From Gremmenia infestans (lineage: Eukaryota; Ascomycota; Leotiomycetes; Helotiales; Hamatocanthoscyphaceae), in NCBI GenBank assembly GCA_032629725.1, contig JAFEVB010000012.1, positions 434,001 to 498,000 on the forward strand: a stretch of DNA of 64,000 bases. The letters run 5' to 3'. Below, piece after piece: positions 22,101-34,878 of this stretch (the first letter of the stretch is position 1; each line of letters opens with the position of its first letter). The notes below the pieces were generated by a model. The model was not told where the DNA came from. It made no database searches and was given only the letters and a program-made list of their open reading frames with translations. Position numbers and translations under genes: made by a program.

Positions 22101-24243
22101 GGTTGTCAGCCGTTATTTTAGCAACTCGGGATCAAGGGCCGCAACAAATAGCACTTGGCAGACCACGGAAGCTCTCGCCACTCGAGCTTTCGTCAATACT
22201 GCAGACGATATGATTGCCAAAATCAGCAACTCCACCCGGCAGTCGACCGTACCTTTCACCATATTCGCCCCCTCAGATGAGAGTGCAGTGATGTTCTACG
22301 AGACGCTTGAGTACGAAGAAGCAATCGGGGAAAGTATGATCGGATTTAGTATAATTACCAATCGGATCGCGAATAGTACCACGAAGACTGGAATTGCGAA
22401 GCAGATGATCCCGTCGATTCGATCAATGCGCCATGCCGAGAACAAAGTCGACTTTAGATCGATGCCCATCGATGTCTTGATTGCGCTCTCTTTCATTGCT
22501 GCGGCAAGCATCGCAGTAATATACCCCGCATTCGAGAAGAACAATCGTGTTCGAGCTCTTCAGTATTGCAATGGTGTTTCGCCTTTCGCACTCTGGCTTG
22601 GATACCTGCTTTTCGACCTCCAGCTCATTGTCATCCAGGCTTTCATCGTTTGGGGGATTCTCTTTGCGGGATCAGCTGCAAAGGTTTGGTATGCCCCAAG
22701 CTATATTCTAGGAGTGTTTATTTTGTTTGGTATTGCAAGCTATCTCGGTACCTACGTGCTATCTCTTTTCACCAAGAAGGCAGCTTTTGCAATCGCAGCT
22801 GGTATTCATGTTCTACTATCCGTCCTATATCTGGTTGGCTACATCATGAACCAGTCGTTTGGAAATTCGGATAACCTTCACGAGACATATTCAGCGATTC
22901 AATATGCTGTCGGCTTGACCTCTCCAAGTGCCAATCTTCTAAGAGCGTTATTCTTAGCCAATAATAGTTTCGAAATTCTTTGTGGCAAGTACGGAGTCAC
23001 AGATACTAGCAATCCATTCGCATACGCTCGGTATGGAGGTGTCTACGCAAACCTTTGCATCCAAATCATCTTCCTCATCGCCGTCCTTGGTGTATACGAG
23101 TACGGCAGCGCAGATTGGGTACGTCGAAACATCACCAACCGCGGAATTCCTGCTCGTCTCCACTACATTGTCGAGTCCAACAATGAAGACAATATCGCTG
23201 CGCTTGCGGAGAAGACCGCAAGAGCCAACAAATCTCAGATCCTCGATGTCTCCCGTATCTCCAAATTCTTTGGCAAGGTCTTCGCTGTTGAAAACGTTTC
23301 CTTCTCCATCTCTCAGAACGAAACTCTCGCCCTGCTCGGCGGAAATGGTGCGGGGAAAACGACAGTCATCAACATGATTCGCTCCGAACTGAAGCCCGAC
23401 TTCGGCAGTATTCATCTCGATGGCGTATCTGTTCAGAAAGATCCGCATCGTGCAAGGCTGAACATGGGTGTCTGTCCCCAAGATGACGCGATCGATAACT
23501 TGACAGTACGCCAAACGCTCAGCTTCTATGCCACTGTCAAAGGTCTCAAAAATGTTGTCGGTAATGTAGACAAAGTGCTCAATGCGCTAAACATAGCCTC
23601 TTACCAAGACCTGTCCGTCAAAGCTCTTTCCGGTGGCACAAGACGCAAGCTCAGTGTCGCTATTGCCCTTCTCGGAAACCCCCGCGTGCTGCTGTTGGAT
23701 GAACCGAGTACAGGCCAAGACGCAGGAGCCAAACGTATCTTATGGAAGGCCCTCCAGGATATCAGTGCCAACCGCGCAATTCTCCTCACGACGCATAGTA
23801 TGGAGGAAGCAGAAGCGCTCGCTACAAATGTCGCCATCATGGGGACCAAAATGCTGGCTACCGGTACTCTTACTTCCTTGCAAGAAAGTCACGGTGGTGC
23901 GTATAGTGTTCGCGCTGTCAGAGCCCCGGGAACGAATGCGCAGGAAGTGAAGCAGGTTGTGCAGGAGCGGTTTGGGGGACGGGTGGCGAATTATGTGGAT
24001 GGACATGGGCAGGTGAGCTTTAATCTACCGCATAAAAAGCGCGCGTTGGGGTCGATTATGAAAATAATGGAGGGGCTGAAGGGGGATGTTGTTGAGGAGG
24101 AAGGACGCATGGAAGGAAGTGCGACAGGGGGGAGGGAAACAGAGAGGTTTATTCAGGATTATACCATTCAGGGACCTACGCTCGAGGAGGTGTTTATGAA
24201 TGTTGCGAGGGAGAATGGGGATGTGGGAATTCATGGGGTGTAG
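19163..24243 (+). CDS. Full-size ABC transporter, ABCA subfamily
   Basis: Exons are 19163-19863, 19917-20892, 20939-21178 and 21232-24243, giving 1642 residues. I chose the ATG at 19163 because the in-frame sequence just upstream lacks another ATG. Layout is membrane domain, nucleotide-binding domain, membrane domain, nucleotide-binding domain. NBD1 has Walker A GPNGGGKTT near residue 518, a CPQSN Q-loop, signature LSGGQMRKLQ and Walker B CCIDEASSGLD. NBD2 has GGNGAGKTT near 1341, CPQDD, LSGGTRRKLS near 1437 and LLLDEPSTGQD. Each half starts with one helix and then a large extracytoplasmic loop containing Asn-x-Ser/Thr sites, as in ABCA proteins, which generally move lipids. The lack of a regulatory domain after NBD1 fits fungal members. 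Substrate and membrane are unknown. Confidence 0.9.
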
Positions 24244-24462
24244 TGGACCTTTTGAAAATATGTTTTGTGCTTTTAGATACCACGACCGAGTCCAGTTCCT
24301 TGTTATGATTACATGTCAAAAGCAAATTCTCTTTCAGTGGTACTGTGATTCCTGATTGTAATCTCGAGCAAGGTTAGCCAAGTCCGAGTCCATGAAACAA
24401 GACGATGAATCTCAGCAAAGGGCAATAGAAAACAATGCTAAATTTGATTATATAACATTAGC

Positions 24463-27358
24463 TCACAATATAGGTACATCACCAACCGGACTAGCCGGTG
24501 TTAAATCCTCACTACTCTCATCCCTATTTAACAACCCCCTCTGCTCACCCTGCCCATCTTCCCTCGTCAGCCCGCCATCCGCACCCGTCGTGCGTCTCGT
24601 CTCTTCTGCGCCATTCAACACATACCATACATCCTTCTTCGTCAGCAGTCCCTGGAGCACGCCCCGATCGCTGAACAGCACATATCGGAGCCCTAGCTTT
24701 TGGAAGTAGGTGGCGGTGAGGAGAAGGTTGGACCGTGAGGGGAGAGTGATGGGCGTTTGGTCCATCCAGGGTCGGAGATCGAGCGTTGTGCGAGGGTCGG
24801 CGAGCGGTTGGTGCGAGAAGAAAGCTTCGGTTTCTAGAGGGAGGGAGCGTGGGGGTTGGGTGGAGTTTTGGAGGTTGTATGTTAATTCGGCTCGTGATAT
24901 GTAGCCTAGCAAGATTGCTTCTCTCGGATCTGATATTACGGGGAAGCCGCGGTAGGGGTGGGTGGCTAGGACGTTGGTGAGGGAATTGATAGTGTGTCCT
25001 GTTGCTGTCAAGACTACCAGGTCCTCAACGCGTGTCATGATTTGGCTGACGGGTATATCTGGGATGACGGTTTCTTCGCTGTTGTCGAGAAAGGGATATT
25101 GATTGAAATGGATCCAGCTCTCGTAGATCCCGCGTTTCCCGAAGGCATCGCCGACCCACTTACTGAACATGACTGCTATCATGATGGGAAGGACGTAAGT
25201 GAGAGCTCCAGTGAGCTCAAACATGATAACGACGATTGATACAGTCATTCGAGTAACGCCACCGAGTGCAGCCGCAGCGCCAATAATGGCATATGTTCCT
25301 GGTGTAACACAAGGGACGTCTGGTTCGCAAGATGCGAATGGGAAAAAGGTTGGGTGGTTGTGGACCCAGATTTCCATGATGATTCCAACTGCCCGCCCAA
25401 AAAGGGCGCCGACCGCCATAGAAGGCAGGATAATACCAGCTGGGATCTGCAAGCCGAATGTAATCGAGGCGAGGAAAAAGCCAAGAATGGCTGCAAACAC
25501 AAGTAAAAAGATTGTTCCAGCCGTGGCAGCCCCCGTTTTGCACAGCCCAAACTGGTCGTCAACAACTGTGGAACATTCTGCAAAGAGCGAGTAGACCAAT
25601 TCAGAAGATTGGGCTCGCATATAAAAGTTTGGGTAGTTGATTAGTGCTGTAAGCAATGCTACTATGGCAACTTGGGTAACGGGCCCAGGTAGCCAAGTAG
25701 CGGCTTTTTTCCATTCAGCAACTTTCATGTTCAACTTGATGAACAGGCCACCGTAGATACCCTGAACTCTGTTAGTAGAAGGCCCAACATAAATCAGGTC
25801 AACTTACCCCGAAGATACCTAAGATTGCGAAAGGTACCATCTCAAATCCGTGCCAACCAGTACTGTATGTTACTTGATAAAGCACAAGCTTTCCGCTTCT
25901 GAACGGATCGAGCGCCTGCAGGGTTACAGCAGCCGTCATCGCACAGACAAAGCTCTGCCACATTGTCTTGTCGGGAAAATAATACGACAATTGCTTTCGT
26001 AGAGTTAGCTGTGGTATAATGCACCAGGACTTTCGACTTACCTCCAAACTGAAGAGAACTCCTCCAATGGGAGATCCAAATGCAACCGATATCCCAGCTG
26101 CAGCGGCAGCAGACAGAACCTCTCTTTTCCGTGCTAGCAGTGTCAGAATCATCTTTTTTAGAATATTAGGACATGCTACCTTCGTTTCCGTTGATGTTGC
26201 CAAATAATTTCATAAAAAGATTCGCGCAGCAACACGCTACGTGAACAAGCGGGCCTTCTTTCCCAAGCCACATTCCAGATGCGACTGCCAAACACTGTCA
26301 CACGTTAGAATTGCTTCTGAAGCATCAGTGCTGTTCACTTACTAATCCAAGGGACTTTATAGCCAAAGTCCATGTTCCCATAAAACGCCGTATAACAAAG
26401 CCTCCCAACACGGTCTTGATCTCGGGTATTCCACTATGCTTCGCAAATAATGCGTACTCCTGAACCAACAAAGTTGCGCAAAGAGCAAAAACAACCTTTC
26501 AAACCCATACATTAGCAATATTTCGAGAGTTGTGGCATATCATCTTACCGAAAATGTGAGAAAAAAGAAGTATTCTATAAACCATTTACCTCCAGCTGAT
26601 GTCACATGTAGAGCCACGCTCCAAGACAGCCAATCTCTACATTGTGAAAACCCATCGTATCCATAACAGCAGAAATATTTGTTCAAATAAAAACGGCCAC
26701 CGTCCTCTCCAGCAGAGCAATATCCTGTCTTTAAATCTCCAAGCCAGTCGCTCACCACGTCTATTGCTGCTGCAAAGACTCCCGCTGCAAGCCCCGTCAA
26801 AATTAAGACCACCCAGATCTGACTTGCATCCAGAGATTGTTGTACATAACCCAGTATTCCCGTAGCACTCGAGTACAGCGTTCGCAGACGCTGTCGTTCT
26901 TTGGTGTATTCGAAAATCCAGTCGATTGCGGTCATATCCTCGTATTCAACTCTTCGGCCGGGGCCTTCCACATACCAGTCCAGTGGGCCTCCATCTTTAG
27001 AATTTAAATTATTAGTTCCCTCTGTACTTCCGCCTATAGCATTTGAACCATGTAGGTTGGGTGCTCCGGGTCGGGGAGAGGGTGTAGCTTGACGCGCGGG
27101 ACTGTTGCTGTCCGTGAGGGCAGATAGAAATCGCGAGGCAGTCGGTTGCTTCTGCTTGCGTTTGAAGGACATGATCTCTGGTCCATTACCCTCTAGAGGA
27201 TCCTCAGAAAACAATGCCTCTTCTCTCGAATGGTTTGCGACAGGATCATCGTTCTCATTCTCGCTCTCATCGTCGACTGTTGGATTCGGGGGGCTGCGAT
27301 GCGACGACGAACTTTCTTGTCCGCTGGGCGGGAAGTAGCCCGCTGATGTGCTTGCCAT
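24463..27358 (-). CDS. CLC-type chloride channel/transporter with CBS domains
   Basis: Exons are 26549-27358, 26343-26495, 26180-26294, 26042-26133, 25808-25993 and 24463-25761, giving 884 residues. The N-terminal ~140 residues are polar and disordered. Family motifs are HSGIPEIKT (the anion-selectivity loop), GKEGPLVH with the gating glutamate, and SPIGGVLFSLE, all in the expected order. The C-terminus holds two CBS domains, one around VSQIMTRVEDLVVL and one around LRPWMDQTPITLPS. The gating Glu suggests either channel or Cl-/H+ exchange; which one cannot be told from sequence by eye. Yeast Gef1 is the named homologue of this superfamily, acting in Golgi/endosome, but this protein resembles the second filamentous-fungal CLC group. 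It is divergent from neurochondrin across only 238 bp. Confidence 0.9.
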
Positions 27359-27596
27359 AATCAAACATCTGAGTATTCCAGTCGCATGTTTCTATGAGGG
27401 GCGTAAGGGGCGCAAAGTACATAATCTCGAGATGGAGGTAGAGTTTCTGGTGTAGTCGGCGAAATATTCTTCCGCTCCGACATACTCGAGCTCGAGTATT
27501 TTCTACAGTACTGGCGGGGTGGTATGACGCCGTGGTGAAAACGCGTCAATATAAAAAGCTTCCAGCTCTTTTGTAATACCCAGGAGGATTTCAGAC
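27359..27596. promoter_or_regulatory. Compact bidirectional promoter, CLC / neurochondrin
   Basis: Only 238 bp separate the two divergent ATGs, so both genes must share this region for initiation. No TATA box is evident on either side, in keeping with constitutive expression. Confidence 0.45.
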
Positions 27597-29651
27597 ATGG
27601 CCGGGGTAGCTTCAGCAGGACCTTCTGGTCTCACTGATCCTTCTGCAACTTTCGAAAAGATGCAAGAACTACTCAAAGCGAAGGATGATACATCTAGATT
27701 CGTTGGTCTTGCTCTCCTCAAGAGTGTTCTCGACAATGGGCAGCTAGTGCAAGATCCGGTCCGCATACATGTACTCTGGGAAGCTCTGTCTCCGAAGTTC
27801 TTGGATCGACTACTTCGAGCTCAACAAAATGACAATGTCAGCAATACGGAGGCGAAAGACATGGTCGATCTTGCCGTTGCTGTTCTTCATACCTTCACCG
27901 TCCTGTTGCCTGAGAACTCTTTGAGAGACAAACGAGTTATTGGAAGGATAAACCCTTTGATCAAAGCTTTAGTTCAAAGGTCGGCTTCCTTGAGTACTTC
28001 ATTGATATCACGTGCTAACAGTTTTTCAGCTCTCCGGAAACTACAAAATTGATTCTCCAGACCATATTGACACTTGCAAGCCACCCGGAAGGGGCATTGG
28101 AGATCCTGCACGTTGAGGATCTCTCTCCGTTAATAGAAATTACCACCCAATATCCTCGTGTACTCGTCATTTTCGGGTACACTTGGATGAATGCGTCTAC
28201 CATTAGTAACGAGGTGGCATCAGTGCGAGAGAACATTGACAAGGTCATCCCAGCTTTGCTACTTGTGTTTCGTCAAACTGATGCAGTCACGTTACTCGAA
28301 TGTCTCGGTAATTTCGTTCCCAAAATTGTACCCGAAGTATGTCTTTGCACCATGTTCTATCTACCCAAATTCTAATAGATAAAAGGCAATCTCCCCCAAT
28401 CCCAATTGGCTCGTTCCACTCGCCTCAAGCCTCCGCAAGCTTGTCTCTCGCAAACCGACAGCAGCTGGCCGAGCAGCTTACACTAGACTAGCAGCAGCAT
28501 TACTGCAAGCGTTCCCAGTACAATGTCCAATTCTACTTTTCAAAGACGACATCTCGGCAAATTCTGACAGCAAGCCCTTCTCGTACCTTTTCGTTAACCT
28601 GTTGCTTATAGATTTACGCTCCTCATTTCCATCACTGCTGGCTCAACTCAACAGCACCGATAATTCATCTATTTCACAGCGTCTAGCAGCGGCATTTGAC
28701 ATTCTTTCAAGCTTCATAGGCTTCCTTGTCAGGAGCCTAGATGACGAGACAGGAGTTACATCATTCAGCATGCCACCGGACCTTTTGCTGAAGTTACGGA
28801 AAGACATCGCAGAAACCATGTCACTGACAATCGAATATCTTCGGGACAGGTGGGACGCCTCCATTGCTGGGGCTTCTGGACTACATCCATCGGCACGGAG
28901 CGGTACAGCTGTTACTTCAGAGGGCACACGACTCACTTTGACTTGGGAATCTATGAAAGATGATGTCACGGCTGACCCATTGATTCTAGCTGGAATCAGA
29001 GCTCTCGCAATTTGGATCCGCGAAGACGAGAACGAAAATCTGCGCAGCGAAAGCGCAGGATTAATGGATATGTTCATAGAGCTTTATAGGGCCAGTTCGT
29101 TCGGCGCTCTTGACTTTCGCTACCCAGTGTTGCTTGCATTGGAAGTCATTCTGGCGTCCGAATATGGCACGGAAGGATTTCTCGGTCAAGATGGATGGGT
29201 GGTTGTTTTCGAAGATCTTCGATTGATTTTCAAAAGTATATCGGAGTCAAACAGCATCAGCGACGCGGCTACTCTAGCACAGGCTGCTCGTGGACTCGAG
29301 ATTGTTCGTGTTTTACTTGCTGTCGTTGATCATCCCTCCACATCTCTCCCACAGGAAAATTGGATGGAGACTATCAAAGTCACGGCATCTATGAAGCCTT
29401 GTGCTACTCCGCCTCCATCATTGATTCTGGAACTGCAAATTGCAGCTCTTCAGCTCTCAACGGCACTACTTTCAAAGGCGGCGGGGGGAGTACAGAAAAG
29501 ATATGTCACCAGTATTTCAGCGCTGTCAGGGTTGGTAAACCAGTTACAATCCCTAACGAAGGGTCTAAGTAATGAAACCGACAAATTCGAATTCACGGAT
29601 TTGTTAGAGGACGTTTCTCTGGAACTAGACAATTTGCGGGTTACACGATAA
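27597..29651 (+). CDS. Neurochondrin family protein
   Basis: Exons are 27597-27979, 28030-28336 and 28386-29651, giving 651 residues. The protein is almost wholly alpha-helical with armadillo-like Leu-rich repeats. The start FEKMQELLKAKDDTSRFVGL followed by LLKSVLDN is the characteristic opening of neurochondrin (DUF1941) proteins in fungi and animals. The function in fungi is not defined; animal neurochondrin/norbin binds membrane receptors and kinases. The frame is kept at both junctions (AG/C giving Ser, then GAA/GCA). The gene ends 215 bp before the NACHT gene on the same strand. Confidence 0.85.
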
Positions 29652-29866
29652 TCCCTTCTGATGATCCCAAATGTCACAAGGCTGTAGATGCCTGAGGTTG
29701 AACAAATTAAAACGCAATACTCACGAAAGACTGGATGCAAGGCAAGCTATACAGCCACATTGGCGTGTTACCACACCTCGCGAACTGGCGGATTTTGTAC
29801 AGCCTTAAATACAACGGGACTCCCCTTCATCTTGAATGTTCTGTGACTCCGGTGCCACCGTCAACC

Positions 29867-32800
29867 ATGGCTGATAAGTTGTTCACTCCCGTGCTCGCCG
29901 AATCTGCCAGCGACGATTCATTTGATCCTTGGAAGATTGCCACAGCTCGGTTTCTGGAAAGTTTGGACATGAAAGAGAAGGTCATTTTCAACGAAGCTAC
30001 ACTCGAAAATCTCTTTTATTGTGCGAGCAATGTCGAGCGTGAAGATCGTGAAGCCAGCAAGGTTCGCTCAGCTATTCGTCGAATTCATCCTCTAATTTCG
30101 GCCGTCGATGATTACGGAAAAGCACTAGATGTCTACGCAAACATGGCTTCTCTCTATCTCGCTCCAATATGGGGTAGTATTCGAGTAGTGCTTATAATCG
30201 CAAGTAGTCACGCAAAATTCTACTCCAGGATACTCGATGTCTTTGGTCGCATCGGCGACATTCTCCCACGCTTTCGTATGCCGCATCGTCTTGCATGGTA
30301 TATATCTACAAAACATGTGCTAAAATTTTGTAGGGAATTACCAGAGCATATTCAACGGCAAGCACCAGCGTTTTACACTGACTCTGTCTAAGACCTATCT
30401 TGATATCATCACACTGTGTGCCGAATTCAGGAACCTATTACGGGGCCAAAAAAAATCCTCTCTGAAACGCATATTTAAACCGCTGTCTCCTGCTTTGAAT
30501 TCTCGTCTTGAAGAAGCCGTCGACATGTTCAGAGAGCACAGAAAGGAAGTGGACAAGGAGGCCGAAGTATGCCATATGATCGAGGAGAAGGAAGCAAGAG
30601 ATTTGATCTTCAGAAACACCGCGGCAGCCGAGGCCCGGGAGAGGGGTATGCTCAAACGTGTCTTCACCAATGACCGGAATTCTAATGTTGAGTAGAAGCC
30701 ACACAAAAGAAACTCCTTTTACAACTGTCTACAATCGACTATGAATACAAACATCATCAGATGCAACGGCTACGACATGCAGGCAGTGGCACTTGGTTGA
30801 CTGAGCGGCCGGATTTCAAAGCTTGGCTGAACAATAGTTCCTCTTCAGTGATCTGCTGTTACGGAATACGTACTTGCTAAATCTCTCCCTCCAGCAAACC
30901 CGATGCTAACTAGATCCAAGCTGGTTGTGGTAAATCAGTTCTTGTGTCGAGTCTGATCGATATGCAACTCGCCCTGCAAGCTGGTTCCCGGTGCATTGCC
31001 TTTTACTACTGCAACTACGCAGATAAACGAACCCTTAATCCATTAAACCTATTCGGTAGTATTACCCAGCAGTTACTCCGCGCCCTGAACCACTTGCCGA
31101 CTATTATACTTTCCACGCTCGAAAATTTACTCCGGGATGGTAAGAAGCCAGAAATTGAAGATCTGATTCCCCTGATTGAATCTTCAATCGAGAGACTATC
31201 ATCTGTCATCATGTTCGTTGATGGGTTAGACGAAATGTCTGAATCGGACAGGAAACTTGTGTTCTCACATTTGAAAACGACTACAGGTCTGGGAGCCACC
31301 TCCAAAGTAAAGGTTTTTGTTTCGAGTCGAGAGGATGCCACCTATTTAATGGACTCACCAGGCATCCTAAATTACAAGATACAGGTCTCATCCAACACTA
31401 TTTCTCCCGACATCGACAGATATATAAAGAATGAGATACAGGCATTAAGGAGCCAGGGTGATTTAGTCATCGGAGATGCGACCCTCGAGGATGAGATTGC
31501 GACAGCGTTGGTCAATGGAGCAAAGGGAATGTAAGTTTCGTCTGAGTAAGCCAGCTTTGAGTTTTACAATTGACATCATGTCGAGGTTTTTATGGGTTAA
31601 ATTCCAACTAGCCGACCTATGTGCAGCGGAAACTGACAAAGCCATTCGAAACGTTCTGAAAAATCTTCCGCGAAGTTTGAGTGAAACCTACGACAGGCTT
31701 TTATCCCGGATCGATGGACTCGAGAGACAAGAATATGTCAGACGAATGTTCAGTTGGATATTATGTGCGATGCGGCCCCTCCACATCAACGAGCTAAAAG
31801 AAGCTATCGCATTCACAACCGACGATCAGCATTGGGACTCAGCCAAAATCCCTAATAATATTGCTCGGCTTGTTAGGGCGTGTGGAAATCTGGTTGTGAT
31901 TGACGACGTTACTTCAAATGTCTCCCTTGCTCATTACACCGTGGAGCAATATCTTTTGGGCCAAAATGGCCCTGAACCCACCTACTTCAGTATTCGACTT
32001 CAAGACGCCCGAATCCAAGTTGCGCAGCTCTGTGTTGCCTACCTCTCATTCTCGGACTTTGAGACCCAGGTTTCTCAGTATTGTCCCAATGTCGTAACTC
32101 CCACTCTCAAGATCCTAGAATCTGCTGCCAGAACTCATTCGCTATTGCCGCTAAATAACCCAGCTATATATGCTGCGAAAGCATTTAGTAAATTCCGCTT
32201 GGGCCAACAATCCCCATCGAATATCGACTTTGCTCACTACTGTGCGGCATATAAAGGCGGTCTATCCAGCGTACTGCTAATGAATAAATACCTATTCTTA
32301 TCTTACGTAGCTGAGAACTGGCTCTACCACACTCGGGATATTGACTTTGGGGTGGGAGAAGAGGGAAGCTATATAAAACACCTTTTGCTTTTGGATGCTC
32401 TATTTTTTGAGGAAACCTTGCTATTTGACTTCAAGCCATGGGAAGAAATTAGGAGTCAAAATACTCCTCAATACATCGAGGCATTTGGATGGGGCCTGTT
32501 TGCCAACCACATTCCTCAGATGCATGCTATCAATCGTCGGACAGAGTACGATGTATATTCTCACCTCGCCAGGGCCACAAATTCTTATCTACCTTCCCTG
32601 TCTCAGCGCCATCTCTTGACAGACTCTAAGTTCTTTCCGTCAGACGACCTATCGTTCCAAAACTTGACAGTCTCAGACGATTGGGAAACATGGATTTGTC
32701 GCAATCTCACCATAGGATTCAGACGCAAACCCAAGGGCATAATCAACTTTCTATGTTGTTTGCAAAATCGTTCTTATATGGAATTGATATATTCATACCT

Positions 32801-33830
32801 GTTGTTTGATGCAGTTCGCCTTGGGAACTTTGCAGCGGTCAAGACACTTTGCACTCCATCGGATTGGGAGATGCGTAATCCATTGGCCGAGAAGAAATTG
32901 GAGAAATTGGAGAGCGAATGTGACGGATTTCGGTGTAATCCACTTGAAGTCGCTGCATTGCTTGGATTTGAGGAGATAATGGATTTGCTCAGAGAATCGG
33001 GAGAGACGGTGTCCATTTCATTTAAGGAGCAGGTAAAGAGCCAACGAAAAATTTACTACGCAATCCAGAGCAAGCAAATGAACGTAGTGAGATGTCTGGT
33101 CAAAGCCCAGAGCCCTGGGTACTCATCTGGGAAGGTTCAGACCGGCAACACTCCAATATTGTACGCTATGGACTTTTTAGAGATGGCAAAATCGCAACGA
33201 CACTCAAGCTTTACCGGTGGGACAATTTTACAGGAATGGGCCGGAGGTCCCATAATCCTAAAGGACTACAGTTTGAACCCGGAAGCCCTTAAATGTGGGA
33301 TACAAGAAGCCATCGATTTTTTACTCAGGGACGGAATCTTGGGATTGTCACATACTGATATCGGTTTACTCTTTGGGGATGCCATTAAAGGAGACAGAAA
33401 GGGGAGAGTGTACAAGCTTGTTAGCTTAGGGGTTAACACTTTTCCCATGATGGAAATACCGCCCGGTAAAAGAATGTTGGGAGTAAGAATACTCCCAGCT
33501 CTGAGTTGGGCGGTTCTCAGCAATCGTGTCGAGATTACTAGGACATTATTGTCAGTAGACGATTCACTAAACGAATTGGATCCCGATTTCGGATATACGG
33601 CCCTTTTTTCTGCCGTGTACATTGGTTCACTGAAACTTGTCAAGCTCCTGCACGAACATGGGAGCGACCTCAAAATATTGGACAACGGAGACCGAAGTGT
33701 ACTAGAGTTCGCCAGTCAGGTCTTCACGGTGGAGGTAGAGGCTATCGTATGTTATATCATCAGCCAGGATCGTTCGTACTGGGTACCTATTGCTGAGAAA
33801 TTGTTCCATTCTCGTTTCTGGGAAGCTTGA
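29867..33830 (+). CDS. NACHT-type STAND NTPase, NLR-like, with ankyrin-like C-terminus
   Basis: Exons are 29867-30275, 30334-30645, 30696-30869, 30921-31530 and 31586-33830, giving 1249 residues. I use the ATG at 29867 for its strong context (TCAACCATGGC); an earlier in-frame ATG at 29735 lacks it. The N-terminal ~250 residues match the helical domain often placed before fungal NACHT domains (DUF7708-like; FREHRKEVDKEAEVCHMIEE). Joining exons 3 and 4 at a CCAAG acceptor restores Walker A GIPGCGKSVL at residue 298. Walker B is VIMFVDGLDEM near 393, then KVKVFVSSRED, GMFLWVKFQL and a winged-helix segment with MRPLHINELKEAIAF near 564. The C-terminal half has degenerate ankyrin-like units (EVAALLGFEEIMDLLRESG; YTALFSAVYIGSLKLVKLL). 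Such proteins act in non-self recognition or immunity-like cell death in fungi; the ligand here is unknown. Confidence 0.88.
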
Positions 33831-34437
33831 ACGACGATGAGCCACAGTTCATGATGAGAACCAGGTTTTTTCTGAATCTCAACTATCTCGGCCAAAGCTG
33901 TTAAAAACATTACAATAGCCGGAGACACTTTCTGCATGTCGAGACGCGATATCATTAGTAATGAAGAATGAAAGGAGTAGAGGTGGAATGAAGAAAAGCT
34001 AGAAAAGAACCTCGGAAGACGTGGATACAATAAAACTCCTGGTGGACAGCTCGAAACAATTTCTCTCGTTATGATTGTCTCGACATATACTCGAATAGAA
34101 TCGAATTCATCTATAATATCTCTGAAAAGAAAGTTGGCATTGTCATTATATCGTAATGGGTATCAATCAACCGACCAGCGCACTATTTCTTGCTGACTCC
34201 CCGCTTCCGACTAAGTCCTACGTCGAGTTCCTCCAACGGGAGCAGAGCTCCGAACTGGCTGAACATCCCAATGCTTCGGGTTCCTTTAAAAACCTTTCCA
34301 CCAGCCTATCTGCCCAAAAAAGTCATAGCGAAAATTGTAAATGGATCCAAACATCAAAACCCGCTACGTATTCATTTGTGCTCCTCCACCTTTCCCCTAA
34401 TAACCAAACCTGCAAAACAACCTCCCCCGTCGATTAA
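33831..34437. other. Convergent 3' spacer, NACHT gene / small membrane protein
   Basis: About 600 bp. Open frames at 34156-34453 on the plus strand are Ser/Pro/Leu-rich chance frames without motifs. Nothing else seen. Confidence 0.4.
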
Positions 34438-34878
34438 TCACTGCTGCCGATAGTAATCATTTGCTGCGCCCGTATGCCCCGTAGCCTGTTGTCCCGGAGG
34501 ATAGCCTCCTTCACCATAGCCTTGTGCTCCAGCCATGGGATAGCTCTGCTGAGGATAGCCCTGTGGTGGCAGCTGCCCCGGTTGAGGCTGGAGGGGTTGA
34601 TAACTACTATTGCCTCCGGGAGGTGCGACCATTGGCGTTCCTTCCTCCACATGGTGTCCTGGCCCGCCTCCACCCTCCATCTTCCCACCACCAAACCCAG
34701 CCTTCTTTTTCTTGTTGTTGCGTATGACGAAGAACGCAACGATGCAGGCGATGATGATTACAACGATCACGATAACGACTATTGCGGCGATGATTCCTGG
34801 CTTGACCTTGGACTTTTTCTTCGGGTATTTCGTCTTGATCTTTCGGGCAGCCAGGTTGAGGAGATCGGTGACATCCAT
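34438..34878 (-). CDS. Small single-pass membrane protein with Gln/Pro/Gly/Tyr-rich tail
   Basis: 146 residues from the ATG at 34878. A basic N-terminal stretch (KIKTKYPKKKSKVKPG) precedes one transmembrane helix (IIAAIVVIVIVVIIIACIV), then a Lys-rich stop-transfer cluster (RNNKKKK) and a low-complexity cytoplasmic tail rich in Gly, Pro, Gln and Tyr. The frame is open upstream to 35076, but that extension is not helical or conserved-looking, so I prefer the inner start, which has a good context (CATCCATGG read in reverse). Similar small proteins with PxY/QPGY tails occur across ascomycetes, often without assigned function. No family name is offered. Confidence 0.65.
   Translation of the reverse strand: MDVTDLLNLAARKIKTKYPKKKSKVKPGIIAAIVVIVIVVIIIACIVAFFVIRNNKKKKAGFGGGKMEGGGGPGHHVEEGTPMVAPPGGNSSYQPLQPQPGQLPPQGYPQQSYPMAGAQGYGEGGYPPGQQATGHTGAANDYYRQQ

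Noticed and set aside
22954..23514. 186-codon minus-strand frame within the ABCA gene
   Set aside because: Antisense shadow of NBD2 and the preceding helices of a well-supported gene.
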